DNA from: an uncultured Acidobacteriaceae bacterium
Lineage (GTDB): Bacteria; Acidobacteriota; Terriglobia; Terriglobales; Acidobacteriaceae
DNA length: 64,000 nt
Direction of reading: 5' to 3'
Assembly (NCBI GenBank): GCA_903828675.1
Contig: CAIKND010000221.1
Location: 62,001-126,000 of the forward strand
The notes below the pieces were generated by a model. The model was not told the DNA's origin, ran no database searches, and saw only the letters and a list, made by a program, of their open reading frames with translations. How positions within the stretch are numbered: the first letter of the stretch is position 1; the number at the start of each line of letters is the position of its first letter. The position numbers were made by a program, and so were the translations under genes. This document shows positions 7,647 through 16,130 of the stretch, in pieces.

Positions 7647-10364
7647 TCAGAACTGAAACCGCATGCCTAGTTGTATCCTTCGCGGCGCCGACGCCCCCGT
7701 GATTTTTCCGAAGTCCGCCGACGATTGCACCTGGTCGATGCCCCACCCGTTTACATGGTTAAGCACGTTGAAGGCGCCGGCAGAGAAACCCACTTTTGGC
7801 GCTTCATCGCCCTTGTCCGCGGTGAAGGCGAAGTCGTGGCCCCAGCGCACATCCATGTCCACATACGACGGGCCGCGCTCCGTGTTGCGTGCCACGCCGT
7901 CCGGCCGCGTGTTAAACAGGTTGTCGCCGAAATCGTCGGTGCCGGTCAGCACCGTCCACGGTGAACCAGTGTTCGCAAACACACCCACGGCCAGGTTCAA
8001 CAGTCCATCCGGATGGAACATCGCGTACATATTCATCTGGTGCCGGCGGTCCCAGCCGGAGTCGGCCCATTCGTTGTTGGGCTCAAATTGATTTTCCGGA
8101 TACCACCCGATTCCGCCTGTGTTTGATTCGTAATGGGACCACGTATAGCGGCCGAAGCCTGTGAAGTATTTGTTCAGCTTTCCACGGTACGCGACGTCCA
8201 TGCCGCTGCCTGCCAGAAAGCCCTCCGGCTGCATCTGCCTTATGCGTCCATAGGCCGGATTCGGCCGCTGGGCAAAGCCCGATAGTTGCGTCGGAGCGTT
8301 GATGTCCACCGAGCGGAACATGTCGATGCCCCGCATCGAGTAAACGCTAATCGTGGCGGTTGCGCGCTCTCCCAGTTGCCGCTCGACCGACAGCCCGTAT
8401 TGGATCTGGTAAGGCAGCTTGGCGTTCGGCCGCAGTTGCGCCAAGGAAGGGGGCTGCGCGGTCAGCGCAATGCAATTCGTGATCGGGACGCAGCCCGAAA
8501 CCGGTAAGCTCGCAGGGTCCATCGACACCTGCACCGAACGGCGGCGCGCATTCCCATACCGCGCTAGATCCAGAATCGGCCCGCCGCCAAAGCGGTCGTA
8601 ATAGATGCCCCCGCCTCCGCGCACAATGGTCTTCGAGTGCGCATCCAGCACCCACGCAAATGAGAACCTCGGCGAAAAGCCAAGCCTCTTCGTCGATAGA
8701 AAATTCTGCCAGTCGTACCTTAGCCCCGGCGAAATCGAAAGCCGGGTGCTGATCTTCATCTGGTCCTGTACAAACGCGCCCATCTCCTGTTGGTGATAGA
8801 TAAAGTGCACGTCGCCCGTGTTCTGCGAGAATGCCGAGGGCCGGTTGTTGGTATAGTTCTGGAACGTCGTTTGCAGCACGGTCACGCCGCCGGCCGCCAC
8901 CGTGGGGCCAAACGTATAGGTTCCCAACTCGTTGGTGTGATCGTCGTAGGCGCGGCGCGCCAGGTGCGGAATGTTCACGCCGTACTTCACCAGGTGACGC
9001 CCGCGCGTCCAACTCACAATATCCGACAGACGGAAGTTGTACTCCGTTGAAAACGCGTCGGTCTGCGCCGAGCCGCTTAGAAAGTCGCCCGGCAGGTTGA
9101 TGCGCGGACCCTCGGTCGTGTTCTTGTTGCGGCTCCAGCTGTGCTCGCCCACCAGCGAAATCTGGTTCAGCAGCACCGCCGAATACGCCGAGTCCAGGTG
9201 GGTCACCAGGTCGTCTTCGCGGTACTCCGAGTTGTATCCGCCCGAGGCCAGTGTCTGTCCGCCCACGCCCTGATTCTGCCCGGTCCAGTCCTCGTAGCTG
9301 TACTGAACATAAGCCGAGTGCCGGTCCCCGAACTGATGCCCGGCGCGCGTGCTGAACTCCGTGTCGCGCGTCGGCGTGGGCACGTTGGCTTCAAAGCTCC
9401 CCGTCGGATTGGCCACCGTAGGCACAATCGTCGCGTTCACCACCGTCTGGCGATCTTCCTCGGCGCGGTTGAATGAAACCAGAAAGCTGCTCTTGTTCGC
9501 ATGAGGGATGGGCCCGGTCGTGTGTCCCTCGTAAATACGCCGCTGCTCCGGCGGCTTCGATGGAGCCAGCGCGTTTTGCGCATTCATCGCCGCGTCGCGA
9601 AAGTAAAAATTAAACTGCCCATGGTAGTGCTCGGCCGCGGATTTGGTCATGATCTCCATCTGTCCGCGCCCAGGGTAGTAGTACCGCGCTGAGTAGGGAT
9701 CCTGGTTGATCTGGACCTCCTGCACCGCCGAAGACGAGACCGTTGCCCGGTTAGCCTCGATGCCGTCCACCAGCAGGCCGCTGCCCCCGGTCGAGGTCGC
9801 GTTGCTGTCTAAAAAGGCGCCCATCGCCGCCACGTAGTCGTTGTCAAAGATGGGCAGAGCCTTCAGGTCCGCGGTTGTCAGCGTCGACGAGTCGCTGTTT
9901 GAATCCGTCGACGTCAGGTCCTGATCGGTTTCCGCATTCACTTCCACATCGGTGGCCACCGACGCAATCGGCAGAATCACGCGCACCGGCGCTGGCAGTG
10001 ACGGCCCTGCCGCGGTCGCCGAACCTTGCCCGGCAGGCGCGGCAATCATTACCGCTGCCCGTACCGTCTTGAATCCCGCCTCCGACACCACCAGCACGTA
10101 CCTGCCGGCATGGGCGGCGGTTATCTGAAAGTTGCCCACCGCATCGGATTTGTACTTGCCGGTTATCGTGCCAGTCGCGTCCACCAGGTCAATCTGAGCG
10201 CCCGGAATAATCGCGCCGGTTGCGTCCGTCACCACCCCGCGCAATGTGAACGCCGGGGCAGTATGGGCCGGGGGGACAGCTGGATTGGCGGCTTGGGCAG
10301 AAGGAATAAACAGGAAAACACCCAGTGCAAACGCACCGGTAACAGCAAAAGCAATAGAGCGCAT
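7647..10364 (-). CDS. TonB-dependent receptor, Oar-like, with carboxypeptidase-regulatory domain
   Basis: 905 residues from ATG 10364, which has GGAGAAG upstream and begins a good signal peptide (MRSIAFAVTGAFALGVF... SAQA). Residues about 40-120 form a carboxypeptidase-regulatory-like domain (TLRGVVTDATGAIIPGAQI). A plug-like region follows (G-G-S-G-L-L-V-D-G-I-E-A-N), then a long beta-barrel ending in the usual aromatic residue (R-R-I-Q-L-G-M-R-F-Q-F). This type is expanded in Acidobacteria and is thought to import large carbohydrates or nutrients across the outer membrane. At about 905 residues it is shorter than the common 1,100-1,200-residue members. No TonB box can be assigned with confidence. 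Substrate unknown. Confidence 0.85.
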   Translation of the reverse strand: MRSIAFAVTGAFALGVFLFIPSAQAANPAVPPAHTAPAFTLRGVVTDATGAIIPGAQIDLVDATGTITGKYKSDAVGNFQITAAHAGRYVLVVSEAGFKTVRAAVMIAAPAGQGSATAAGPSLPAPVRVILPIASVATDVEVNAETDQDLTSTDSNSDSSTLTTADLKALPIFDNDYVAAMGAFLDSNATSTGGSGLLVDGIEANRATVSSSAVQEVQINQDPYSARYYYPGRGQMEIMTKSAAEHYHGQFNFYFRDAAMNAQNALAPSKPPEQRRIYEGHTTGPIPHANKSSFLVSFNRAEEDRQTVVNATIVPTVANPTGSFEANVPTPTRDTEFSTRAGHQFGDRHSAYVQYSYEDWTGQNQGVGGQTLASGGYNSEYREDDLVTHLDSAYSAVLLNQISLVGEHSWSRNKNTTEGPRINLPGDFLSGSAQTDAFSTEYNFRLSDIVSWTRGRHLVKYGVNIPHLARRAYDDHTNELGTYTFGPTVAAGGVTVLQTTFQNYTNNRPSAFSQNTGDVHFIYHQQEMGAFVQDQMKISTRLSISPGLRYDWQNFLSTKRLGFSPRFSFAWVLDAHSKTIVRGGGGIYYDRFGGGPILDLARYGNARRRSVQVSMDPASLPVSGCVPITNCIALTAQPPSLAQLRPNAKLPYQIQYGLSVERQLGERATATISVYSMRGIDMFRSVDINAPTQLSGFAQRPNPAYGRIRQMQPEGFLAGSGMDVAYRGKLNKYFTGFGRYTWSHYESNTGGIGWYPENQFEPNNEWADSGWDRRHQMNMYAMFHPDGLLNLAVGVFANTGSPWTVLTGTDDFGDNLFNTRPDGVARNTERGPSYVDMDVRWGHDFAFTADKGDEAPKVGFSAGAFNVLNHVNGWGIDQVQSSADFGKITGASAPRRIQLGMRFQF

Positions 10365-10600
10365 GACAGACTTCTCCAGGCAACAAAACACAAAACAAGA
10401 AAAACAAGGGTCGTTCGAGTACACAGGCTATTCATCCCTTGGAGCGCATCCGGGACAATGTCCGATTCCGTGGAAAGATAGCCCGCTTCACGTGCGCAGT
10501 CCGTATATCCAATTGACGCTGCCGCGCTTCAAAGCGCGCGCCTCGGTCCAATGTCGCCCCAGGGTCTCTCCGGGTGCGTTCGTACACAAAAAACTGTCCT

Positions 10601-11344
10601 CTACGGCTGCACACCGATTTTCGCAGGACTCAGGGCTGCCGTCCAGTCTGCAGCACGGTCCACAAGCACATCCGGAGGAGTGTCCATCAGGTTTTGCGGC
10701 CCAAATCCAAACTGGCATCCGATCGACCACGCACCGGCGTTTCGCGCTGTTTCCACGTCTACCTGGCTGTCGCCAATCATCACCGTTTCCTCCGGCGTTG
10801 CGCCCGTCTCCTCCATCAGCGAGCGCAGGCCCATCGGATCCGGCTTCTTCATCTGGAAGCTGTCGCCCCCGTAAATATGTAAAAAGTAGTCGGCCAGCCC
10901 CAGCCCCTCGCAGATGCCCCGCGCCGGGCGCACCGGCTTGTTGGTCAGCACCGCCATCGTCCGCGGCGTTCCACCCGGCGCATCGTGCAGTTCCTTCAGC
11001 GCCGCCAGCGCCTCCAGAACTCCCTCGTAGGCGTAGGTAAAATCCAGCTTGTGCTCGCGGTAATACCCCAGGAAAAAGGCGGTCGCCTGGGTCAAAAGCT
11101 CTTCGTCCACCTGCTCCGGTGCAATGCCGGATTCCTGTGCCAGCGAGCGCCGCATCAGCATCGGCACTCCGTTGCCCACATAGCTGGCAATCAGCGGATC
11201 CGGAAGCGGTGCCAGCCCCGCATGCTCCAGCGCGGCGTTGACGCTGTTGCACAAATCCTGCGCGGAGTCGATCAGCGTTCCATCCAGATCGAAAACCAGC
11301 AGCTTTAACCGTTCCACAGGCAGAGCGCGAAAGACACGAACCAT
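10601..11344 (-). CDS. gph: HAD-family phosphatase, phosphoglycolate phosphatase-like
   Basis: 247 residues from ATG 11344; an in-frame ATG 33 bases further upstream (11377) cannot be excluded. All four HAD motifs are visible: DLDGTLIDS (nucleophile Asp and acid/base Asp), V-L-T-N-K-P, KKPDP with the motif-III lysine, and IGDSQVDVETA for metal binding. A helical cap (C1 type) lies between motifs I and II. Gph removes 2-phosphoglycolate made by oxidative damage or by oxygenation; related HAD enzymes hydrolyse other small phosphates, so the substrate is inferred. It stands alone between the receptor gene and the repeat block at 11396. Confidence 0.75.
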   Translation of the reverse strand: MVRVFRALPVERLKLLVFDLDGTLIDSAQDLCNSVNAALEHAGLAPLPDPLIASYVGNGVPMLMRRSLAQESGIAPEQVDEELLTQATAFFLGYYREHKLDFTYAYEGVLEALAALKELHDAPGGTPRTMAVLTNKPVRPARGICEGLGLADYFLHIYGGDSFQMKKPDPMGLRSLMEETGATPEETVMIGDSQVDVETARNAGAWSIGCQFGFGPQNLMDTPPDVLVDRAADWTAALSPAKIGVQP

Positions 11345-11395
11345 ACCTTCAGTGTAACCAATAGGAACTCCACCCATTTCATCGATTGGTTGGCG

Positions 11396-11522
11396 GGTGC
11401 CCCCGGTCTCAATGCCTTATCCAAACCACACTGAGGGTGGCCCCGGTCCCTCGTTTTTGGGACCGGGGTTGACATACGATGAGGCGATCGGCTGCCCCAG
11501 GTCCCGCTTCTGAAACCTGGGA
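11396..11522. repeat. Block of palindromic GGTCCC/GGTCTC-type repeats
   Basis: Two hairpins occur in a row. The first has a perfect 10-bp stem, 11441-11450 (CCCCGGTCCC) with 11459-11468, and an 8-base T-rich loop. The second has a 7-bp stem, CCCAGGT at 11496-11502 with ACCTGGG at 11515-11521. A partial third unit (GGGTGCCCCCGGTCTC) begins at 11396. The same family recurs at 36130-36181 and 54525-54550. The block sits between divergent genes at 11344 and 11636, so it may also affect their transcription. Confidence 0.75.
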
Positions 11523-11635
11523 AAGAATGAACTCATTGGTGTCGCCTTCTTTGGGCTCCCAGCCTCTTCGATGCGATGATGGATGGGGCAAACTGCGGCG
11601 TGCTCCCTGCACGCCCTTTGAAAGGATCTACTTCC

Positions 11636-12367
11636 GTGAAAAAGCATCTCGCGCAACTGGCAGCCATTCTCGCCATCTTCCTGGCGTCCCTCTGTTCCGC
11701 GCAGCAACCCTTAGCACCCGGGCTGCAGCATTCAGCCTCCAGCGCCAACGCCCATGCCGAGCTGCTTCCCAACCTCGACATCGTCAAAGGCGAACTGCGC
11801 CAGTATCACGACTGTACCTGCAAGTGCGGCTGTTACGCCCGCGATATCGACGTCCAGGCCGACCGCGCCATCGCATTCCTCCACCGCCGCGCCGCCCATC
11901 CCCGCCCCCAGGAAAAGCTCGCCATGGTTCTCGACATTGACGAGACCTCTCTCTCCAACTACCCGGAGATGCTCAAAGCCGATTTCACCTATGAGAGCAA
12001 AGCTTTTGATGAATGGGTGCAGTCCGCCCAGGGACCCGCCATGCAAGGAACTCTGCGCCTCTATAGAGAAGCGCAGAGCCTCGGTGTCAGCGTCTTTTTC
12101 ATCACCGGCCGCCCCGAGTCCGAGCGCGCCGCGACGGTGCGCAATCTTCAGGCCCAGGGCTTCCATAACTGGCAGCAGTTGGTCCTTCACCCTGCCGATC
12201 AGCCCTCGCTCAAAACAGTGGCCTACAAATCAGGGGCGCGCGCCCAGATCGTGGCGCAGGGATACACCCTCGTCCTTAGTGTTGGCGATCAGTGGAGCGA
12301 TCAGAAGGGCGCGCCCGAAGCCGAGTTCTTCGTCAAATACCCGAATCCCTACTACTTCATCCCGTAG
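11636..12367 (+). CDS. Secreted HAD acid phosphatase (class B-like)
   Basis: 243 residues from GTG 11636, with AAGGA at 11622-11626; the protein then opens with a signal peptide (V-K-K-H-L-A-Q-L-A-A-I-L-A-I-F-L then C-S-A-Q-Q). The active-site motif is LDIDETSLSNY, the usual DxD of the acid-phosphatase-B/plant-VSP branch. F-F-I-T-G-R-P-E supplies motif II, and S-V-G-D-Q-W-S-D supplies the metal-binding motif IV. A cluster of three cysteines near residue 60 (C-T-C-K-C-G-C) is unusual and could make disulfides or bind metal. It likely hydrolyses phosphomonoesters in the periplasm. Converges with the DUF4097 gene 12 bp downstream. Confidence 0.8.
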   Translation: MKKHLAQLAAILAIFLASLCSAQQPLAPGLQHSASSANAHAELLPNLDIVKGELRQYHDCTCKCGCYARDIDVQADRAIAFLHRRAAHPRPQEKLAMVLDIDETSLSNYPEMLKADFTYESKAFDEWVQSAQGPAMQGTLRLYREAQSLGVSVFFITGRPESERAATVRNLQAQGFHNWQQLVLHPADQPSLKTVAYKSGARAQIVAQGYTLVLSVGDQWSDQKGAPEAEFFVKYPNPYYFIP

Positions 12368-12379
12368 CGCCGCCCCGCC

Positions 12380-13219
12380 TCAGTGGATTCGAATATCGCC
12401 CGATCCGGTCTCGATCTTCACCGTCGGTCCGCCGCCGTTCACCTTGCCCATAATGTGGTGCCGGTTCTGCGACCCCTGCGTCGTCATCTCGCGGTCGCTT
12501 TGAACGGTGCCTGAGCCGGTTTCGGCGTCGATCGTCATTCCTGCGCTGCCGGTCCACAGTTCCACGCTCCCAGAGCCTGTCTCCAGCTTCCACGGCGAAG
12601 TCGGCGTGCCGCCCGCCTTGATCGAGCCAGAACCAGTCTCGGCCTTCAATCCCCCATGCAGGTTGCGCAGCTCGATTGAGCCCGACCCCGTTTCAGCCTT
12701 CACATCGCCTTCGCCGATCTGCTCGGCATAGATGCTGCCTGAACCCGTATCCACAGAGAAATTCCCCTTCAGCCCGGTGGCGCGAATCGAACCCGAGCCT
12801 GTGCTCAGCTTGGCATTCAGGCCCACCCCGTCATCGGTCACATCGCCCGAGCCCGTGCTCGCGTTCAGATAAGAATCCGCCGGTACTTCAATTTCGTAAT
12901 CGATGCTGATGTTGTGCAGATTCTCGTGCCGCGCACCGATCCGCACAATGTTCCCCGTCTGGTCCACTGGCGGATTGGCCGCGATTGACTTCACGCGCTC
13001 CTCGTTCCCGCCCCATCCCGACTTGACCCGCCCAAAGATGTGAACCCGCCCCGAGGTTCCGTGCGTCAGGCGAATATATCCTGCGCCGGTCTCGACCGAC
13101 AGATCCACTTTTCCGTTCACCGCCAGGTTGCGCTCAAAGGTAGCCTCCGCACCCATTGCGTGAACCGCTAGCGCCCCCGCCAGCCCAAGCATCGCCGTTG
13201 CCACAAAAAGATGTCTCAT
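12380..13219 (-). CDS. DUF4097-family secreted beta-repeat protein
   Basis: 279 residues with a signal peptide (residues 1-24, to H-A-M-G-A). Most of the mature protein is made of 18-22-residue beta repeats with the signature T-G-S-G-S-I or T-G-S-G-D, at least seven in tandem (for example SVDTGSGSIYAEQIG, KAETGSGSIELRNLHG, KLETGSGSVELWTG). This is the DUF4097/putative-adhesin fold. Family members are exported or membrane-attached and their role is not settled. The ATG has GAGGA upstream. The repeats are at DNA level similar enough to promote recombination. Confidence 0.85.
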   Translation of the reverse strand: MRHLFVATAMLGLAGALAVHAMGAEATFERNLAVNGKVDLSVETGAGYIRLTHGTSGRVHIFGRVKSGWGGNEERVKSIAANPPVDQTGNIVRIGARHENLHNISIDYEIEVPADSYLNASTGSGDVTDDGVGLNAKLSTGSGSIRATGLKGNFSVDTGSGSIYAEQIGEGDVKAETGSGSIELRNLHGGLKAETGSGSIKAGGTPTSPWKLETGSGSVELWTGSAGMTIDAETGSGTVQSDREMTTQGSQNRHHIMGKVNGGGPTVKIETGSGDIRIH

Positions 13220-13581
13220 TACGTCCTCGTTTCCTCTTGAAACCTAAGCCCGGAGCCCAGAGATTCCCGGTCGTTTCCTTGCACCCCAACTGCCAAACCA
13301 GATCCGCATCCAACCGCATATTTGTCAGCAGGTTAGCTCCAAGTAACAGCCGTACAACCGTCCTCTCAGTGCCCGTTTTCGAACACCGCTGTGCGCCCCC
13401 GGACACACAACCCCCCCAATAGAGAGTCAACCTTGAAGACCAGTACGCTTCCCGCCGTCATCCCGTTCCCCAATTCTTCAGCCATAGCTCGCCAGTGCAG
13501 GCAAATAGCTGACCACTGACCACTGTTCACTCACCGCTGCCCACTGTCGACTGCCTTCCGAAGTGCTATCCTCACACCCAG
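13220..13581. other. Divergent intergenic region
   Basis: 362 bp between the divergently transcribed DUF4097 and CorC-like genes. It contains the heptamer cluster 13509-13557 close to the CorC-like start and a C-rich stretch near 13395-13420. I see no coding frame with a ribosome-binding site and no clear -35/-10 pair. Confidence 0.6.
13509..13557. repeat. Tandem heptamer repeat, CTGACCA type
   Basis: Seven units in a row: CTGACCA, CTGACCA, CTGTTCA, CTCACCG, CTGCCCA, CTGTCGA, CTGCCTT. The period is exactly 7 with CTG at unit starts. It ends 24 bases before the ATG of the CorC-like gene, so it lies in that gene's 5' leader or promoter. Confidence 0.85.
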
Positions 13582-15090
13582 ATGCACGGCCTTCCGCTGC
13601 TCGAATCTGTCGCCGTGGCCATGCTCATCTTGGCCAACGCCTTTTTTGTGGCTGCCGAGTTCGCTCTCGTCTCCATCCGCGATACCCGTATCGAACAAAT
13701 GCTCGTCGCCGGCGTCCCTGGAGCCCGCGCCGTTCGCCGCCTTCAGCGCGGAATGGACGAGCTCCTGCCCGCCGTCCAGCTTGGCGTCACCCTCTGCTCC
13801 CTGGCCCTTGGCTGGCTCGGAGAGCCGCTCGTAGCCTCAGTCATCGAGAGTTGGCTCTGCGCTCTCCCCCACGCCCATATCTACGCCCACATCGCCGCCG
13901 TGGCCCTTGGCTTTGCCCTCATCACCTACTTCCACGTAGTTCTAGGGGAGTTGGTTCCCAAGTCCCTGGCTCTGCGCCGCGCTGAGGCTCTGGCCGTGGC
14001 CGTCGCGCCACCCATGCTCGTGTTCATGGCTATGGCCCGCCCCGCCGTCCGCCTGCTCCAGAGCTCGGCCGCCGCCGTCCTGCGCGCCTTTGACATTCCC
14101 ATCACCGAGCGCGCCACCGTCCACTCCTCTGACGAACTCAAGCTCATCACCACCGCTGCCCGCCGCATGGGAATCCTGCCCAAATTCCAGGAAACCCTCA
14201 TCCACCGCGCCCTCGAACTCGACGGCGTTTCCATCCGCGAGATCATGACACCGCGCCAGAAGATCTTCTCCCTCCCTTCAAACATGCTCATTGAGGAGGC
14301 CAGCGCCAAAGTCATCGCCCGTCATCGCTCCCGCGTTCCCATTTACGATGAAACCCGCGGCCCCGAGCACATCATCGGAGTCATCTACGCCCGCGACCTG
14401 GCCCGTCTCATCTTCTTCCGTTCCGCCGCCCAGCCCCACGCTGCACAGCCCGCTGAGCAGGCCGATGCTTTGAAAGGGCGTGGCTTTAGCCGCGCCACTG
14501 GCGCGCCGGAATTGACGCGGGCTTTAGCCCCCGAAGGTGTCTCCACACCGAACCTGCGATCCGAAACCTCGGAATCCACTCCGCCCCATCTCACCACCCC
14601 CTTCGTCGAACTCCGCCTTCGCCAGGTCATGCGCGACATCCTCGTCGTTCCCGAAACCAAATCCATTCTCGACCTCATCCTCGACTTCCAGCACCGCCGC
14701 CGCCACATGGCCGTTGTCGTTGACGAATACGGTTCCGTAGTTGGCCTGGTCACCTCAGAGGACGCCATCGAGCAGATCACAGGTGAACTGGAAGACGAAT
14801 TCGACTCCCCAGCCGTACCCGTCCTCACCACCGCCAGCGGAGCTCTCCTCATGGATGGCGGCGTCAACCTGCGCGACCTCGAAACCCAGATGCAGTGGAG
14901 CCTGCCCCGCGACGGCGGCGTCGAAACCCTGGCCGGTTTCCTGCTCTTCCGCCTCGGCCACATCCCACAGCCCGGCGAGGCCGTCACCAACGATGGCCGC
15001 CGCCTCACCGTCGTAGAAATGGACGGCCGCCGCATCTCCAAAATCCGTGTCGAGCCCCTGCCCGCCGACCCACCGGCCCCCACCGTTTGA
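13582..15090 (+). CDS. CNNM/CorC-type (HlyC) membrane protein with in-frame repeat insertion
   Basis: 502 residues. Order of domains: DUF21 transmembrane domain (about 1-190, four helices), CBS domain 1 (about 218-280, R-E-I-M-T-P-R-Q-K), a low-complexity spacer (about 285-345), CBS domain 2 (about 348-405, V-V-V-D-E-Y-G-S-V-V-G-L-V-T) and a CorC_HlyC domain (about 415-495). The family is linked to Mg2+/Co2+ efflux or homeostasis; the older name 'hemolysin' is misleading. Typical members are about 430 residues; the excess is the spacer between the CBS domains, which includes a palindromic repeat (see 14473-14540). The frame stays open throughout, so the protein is probably functional. Confidence 0.85.
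   Translation: MHGLPLLESVAVAMLILANAFFVAAEFALVSIRDTRIEQMLVAGVPGARAVRRLQRGMDELLPAVQLGVTLCSLALGWLGEPLVASVIESWLCALPHAHIYAHIAAVALGFALITYFHVVLGELVPKSLALRRAEALAVAVAPPMLVFMAMARPAVRLLQSSAAAVLRAFDIPITERATVHSSDELKLITTAARRMGILPKFQETLIHRALELDGVSIREIMTPRQKIFSLPSNMLIEEASAKVIARHRSRVPIYDETRGPEHIIGVIYARDLARLIFFRSAAQPHAAQPAEQADALKGRGFSRATGAPELTRALAPEGVSTPNLRSETSESTPPHLTTPFVELRLRQVMRDILVVPETKSILDLILDFQHRRRHMAVVVDEYGSVVGLVTSEDAIEQITGELEDEFDSPAVPVLTTASGALLMDGGVNLRDLETQMQWSLPRDGGVETLAGFLLFRLGHIPQPGEAVTNDGRRLTVVEMDGRRISKIRVEPLPADPPAPTV
14473..14540. repeat. Palindromic repeat inserted in-frame in the CorC-like gene
   Basis: Two GGCTTTAGCC-like arms occur: TGGCTTTAGCCGCGCC at 14481-14496 and GCGGGCTTTAGCCCC at 14517-14531, separated by a GCGCGCC core. 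It begins AAAGGGCGTGG. A degenerate relative starting TTTTGAAAGGGCATGGCC lies at about 15142 just after the gene. The sequence encodes about 22 residues that do not belong to either CBS domain. Confidence 0.6.
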
Positions 15091-15280
15091 TCCCGCCCAT
15101 AAGCGCCGGCGGTGTCCGCCACACAGATCGTCATTTGTCTGTTTTGAAAGGGCATGGCCGGGGTACCCTCTGGGTCGCCGCGCCGCAAATAGTTGAAAAT
15201 AAATAGGGCCTAAACCCCTGAGCGACTCGGCGTGGAATAAGACCTAATCGGAGGTTCTCTAAAGCCGGCCCCCGATTTCC

Positions 15281-16078
15281 TCAATACAGCAGCACGGCGA
15301 TCCGATAGGCGGTAAACGAGCCTTCCACGCCCTGGGGTGGGCAGCTGCCAACAGCCGCACGCCGATACTGGCCTGACGCTAGGTGATCCGCGAGCGCCTG
15401 GGGCAGGTGCGAGAGGTCGGAATCCTGCCAGCGCATCACGAAACCTGGCTGCTGGTCGGCAGATGAGCTTCCAAATCCATGGCTCGCCGCGCAGGCGGCG
15501 CGCGCTTGTGCGGAGGCGCCGAGAATGGAAACTCTGCTGCTCCGAAGCAGTGCCGCCACTCGAGCCTCTACCTGCGACGCGGTCAGCGATTGCACGGCGC
15601 GCTCGTAGTCGGCCACCGCGTACAGCACGCCACGGCTCTGCACCACCGCCACTCCTACACGGTCCACATTGGGGCTCAGCAAGTTGGTGCGATGGCCGGG
15701 GGAGCGCATCCACTCTTCGTGAATTGCCGAGGAACTGGGTCCGATGGCCACGTTCTCTTCAATCAGGCTGAAGTGCGCGCCGGCCTGCGCTGCCCGCGCG
15801 GTAAGATCGGGCTCGCCGCCGTACCTGTGAGCAATGGGGCCTTCGGCGGCCATGCGCCGGCAGTGAAACAGCGCGGCTGCGGCCAGCGCCTGGTCCCACT
15901 GCAAGCGCCCATCGCCAGCCTGTGCGCGTGCCTGGTTGGCCAGCGCAAACAACTGTTCGGCCTGGGACGGGAGATTGGCGTTGGTTTCGTTCCGGGGATA
16001 CGGCTGGGCCTGCGCCGCCCCGCATGCAACCACAAGAAATGCCAGAGACAACACAACGCCCTTTGCGAAAGACTTCAT
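15281..16078 (-). CDS. Secreted CAP-domain (SCP/PR1) protein
   Basis: 265 residues with a signal peptide (MKSFAKGVVLSLAFLVVACG, cleaved near A-Q-A-Q); the C-G-A-A is not a convincing lipobox. The CAP domain spans about residues 40-165: L-F-A-L-A-N-Q-A-R, A-L-A-A-A-A-L-F-H-C-R-R-M-A, I-A-H-R-Y-G-G, I-E-E-N-V-A and H-E-E-W-M-R-S-P-G-H-R-T-N-L-L. The two histidines and two glutamates expected in the CAP cleft are present. The remaining 100 residues contain five cysteines in total with the domain and match nothing I know. Bacterial CAP proteins have varied or unknown roles. Divergent from the ABC permease gene 52 bp away. Confidence 0.8.
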   Translation of the reverse strand: MKSFAKGVVLSLAFLVVACGAAQAQPYPRNETNANLPSQAEQLFALANQARAQAGDGRLQWDQALAAAALFHCRRMAAEGPIAHRYGGEPDLTARAAQAGAHFSLIEENVAIGPSSSAIHEEWMRSPGHRTNLLSPNVDRVGVAVVQSRGVLYAVADYERAVQSLTASQVEARVAALLRSSRVSILGASAQARAACAASHGFGSSSADQQPGFVMRWQDSDLSHLPQALADHLASGQYRRAAVGSCPPQGVEGSFTAYRIAVLLY

Positions 16079-16130
16079 AGCTGATTAAACCCCGCCTCGG
16101 TGCCGGTGTCGCGGTATTCTTGCTTTGCGG

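Noticed and set aside
11468-11500. TTGACA after the hairpin as a promoter for the HAD acid phosphatase
   Set aside because: No -10 box lies at the right distance, and the motif is part of the repeat block.
13509-13557. Heptamer repeats as a CRISPR array
   Set aside because: Units are 7 bp with no spacers, and no cas genes are in the window.
13582-15090. True haemolysin
   Set aside because: The DUF21-CBS-CorC architecture belongs to metal-transport-related CNNM/CorC proteins, not to pore-forming toxins.
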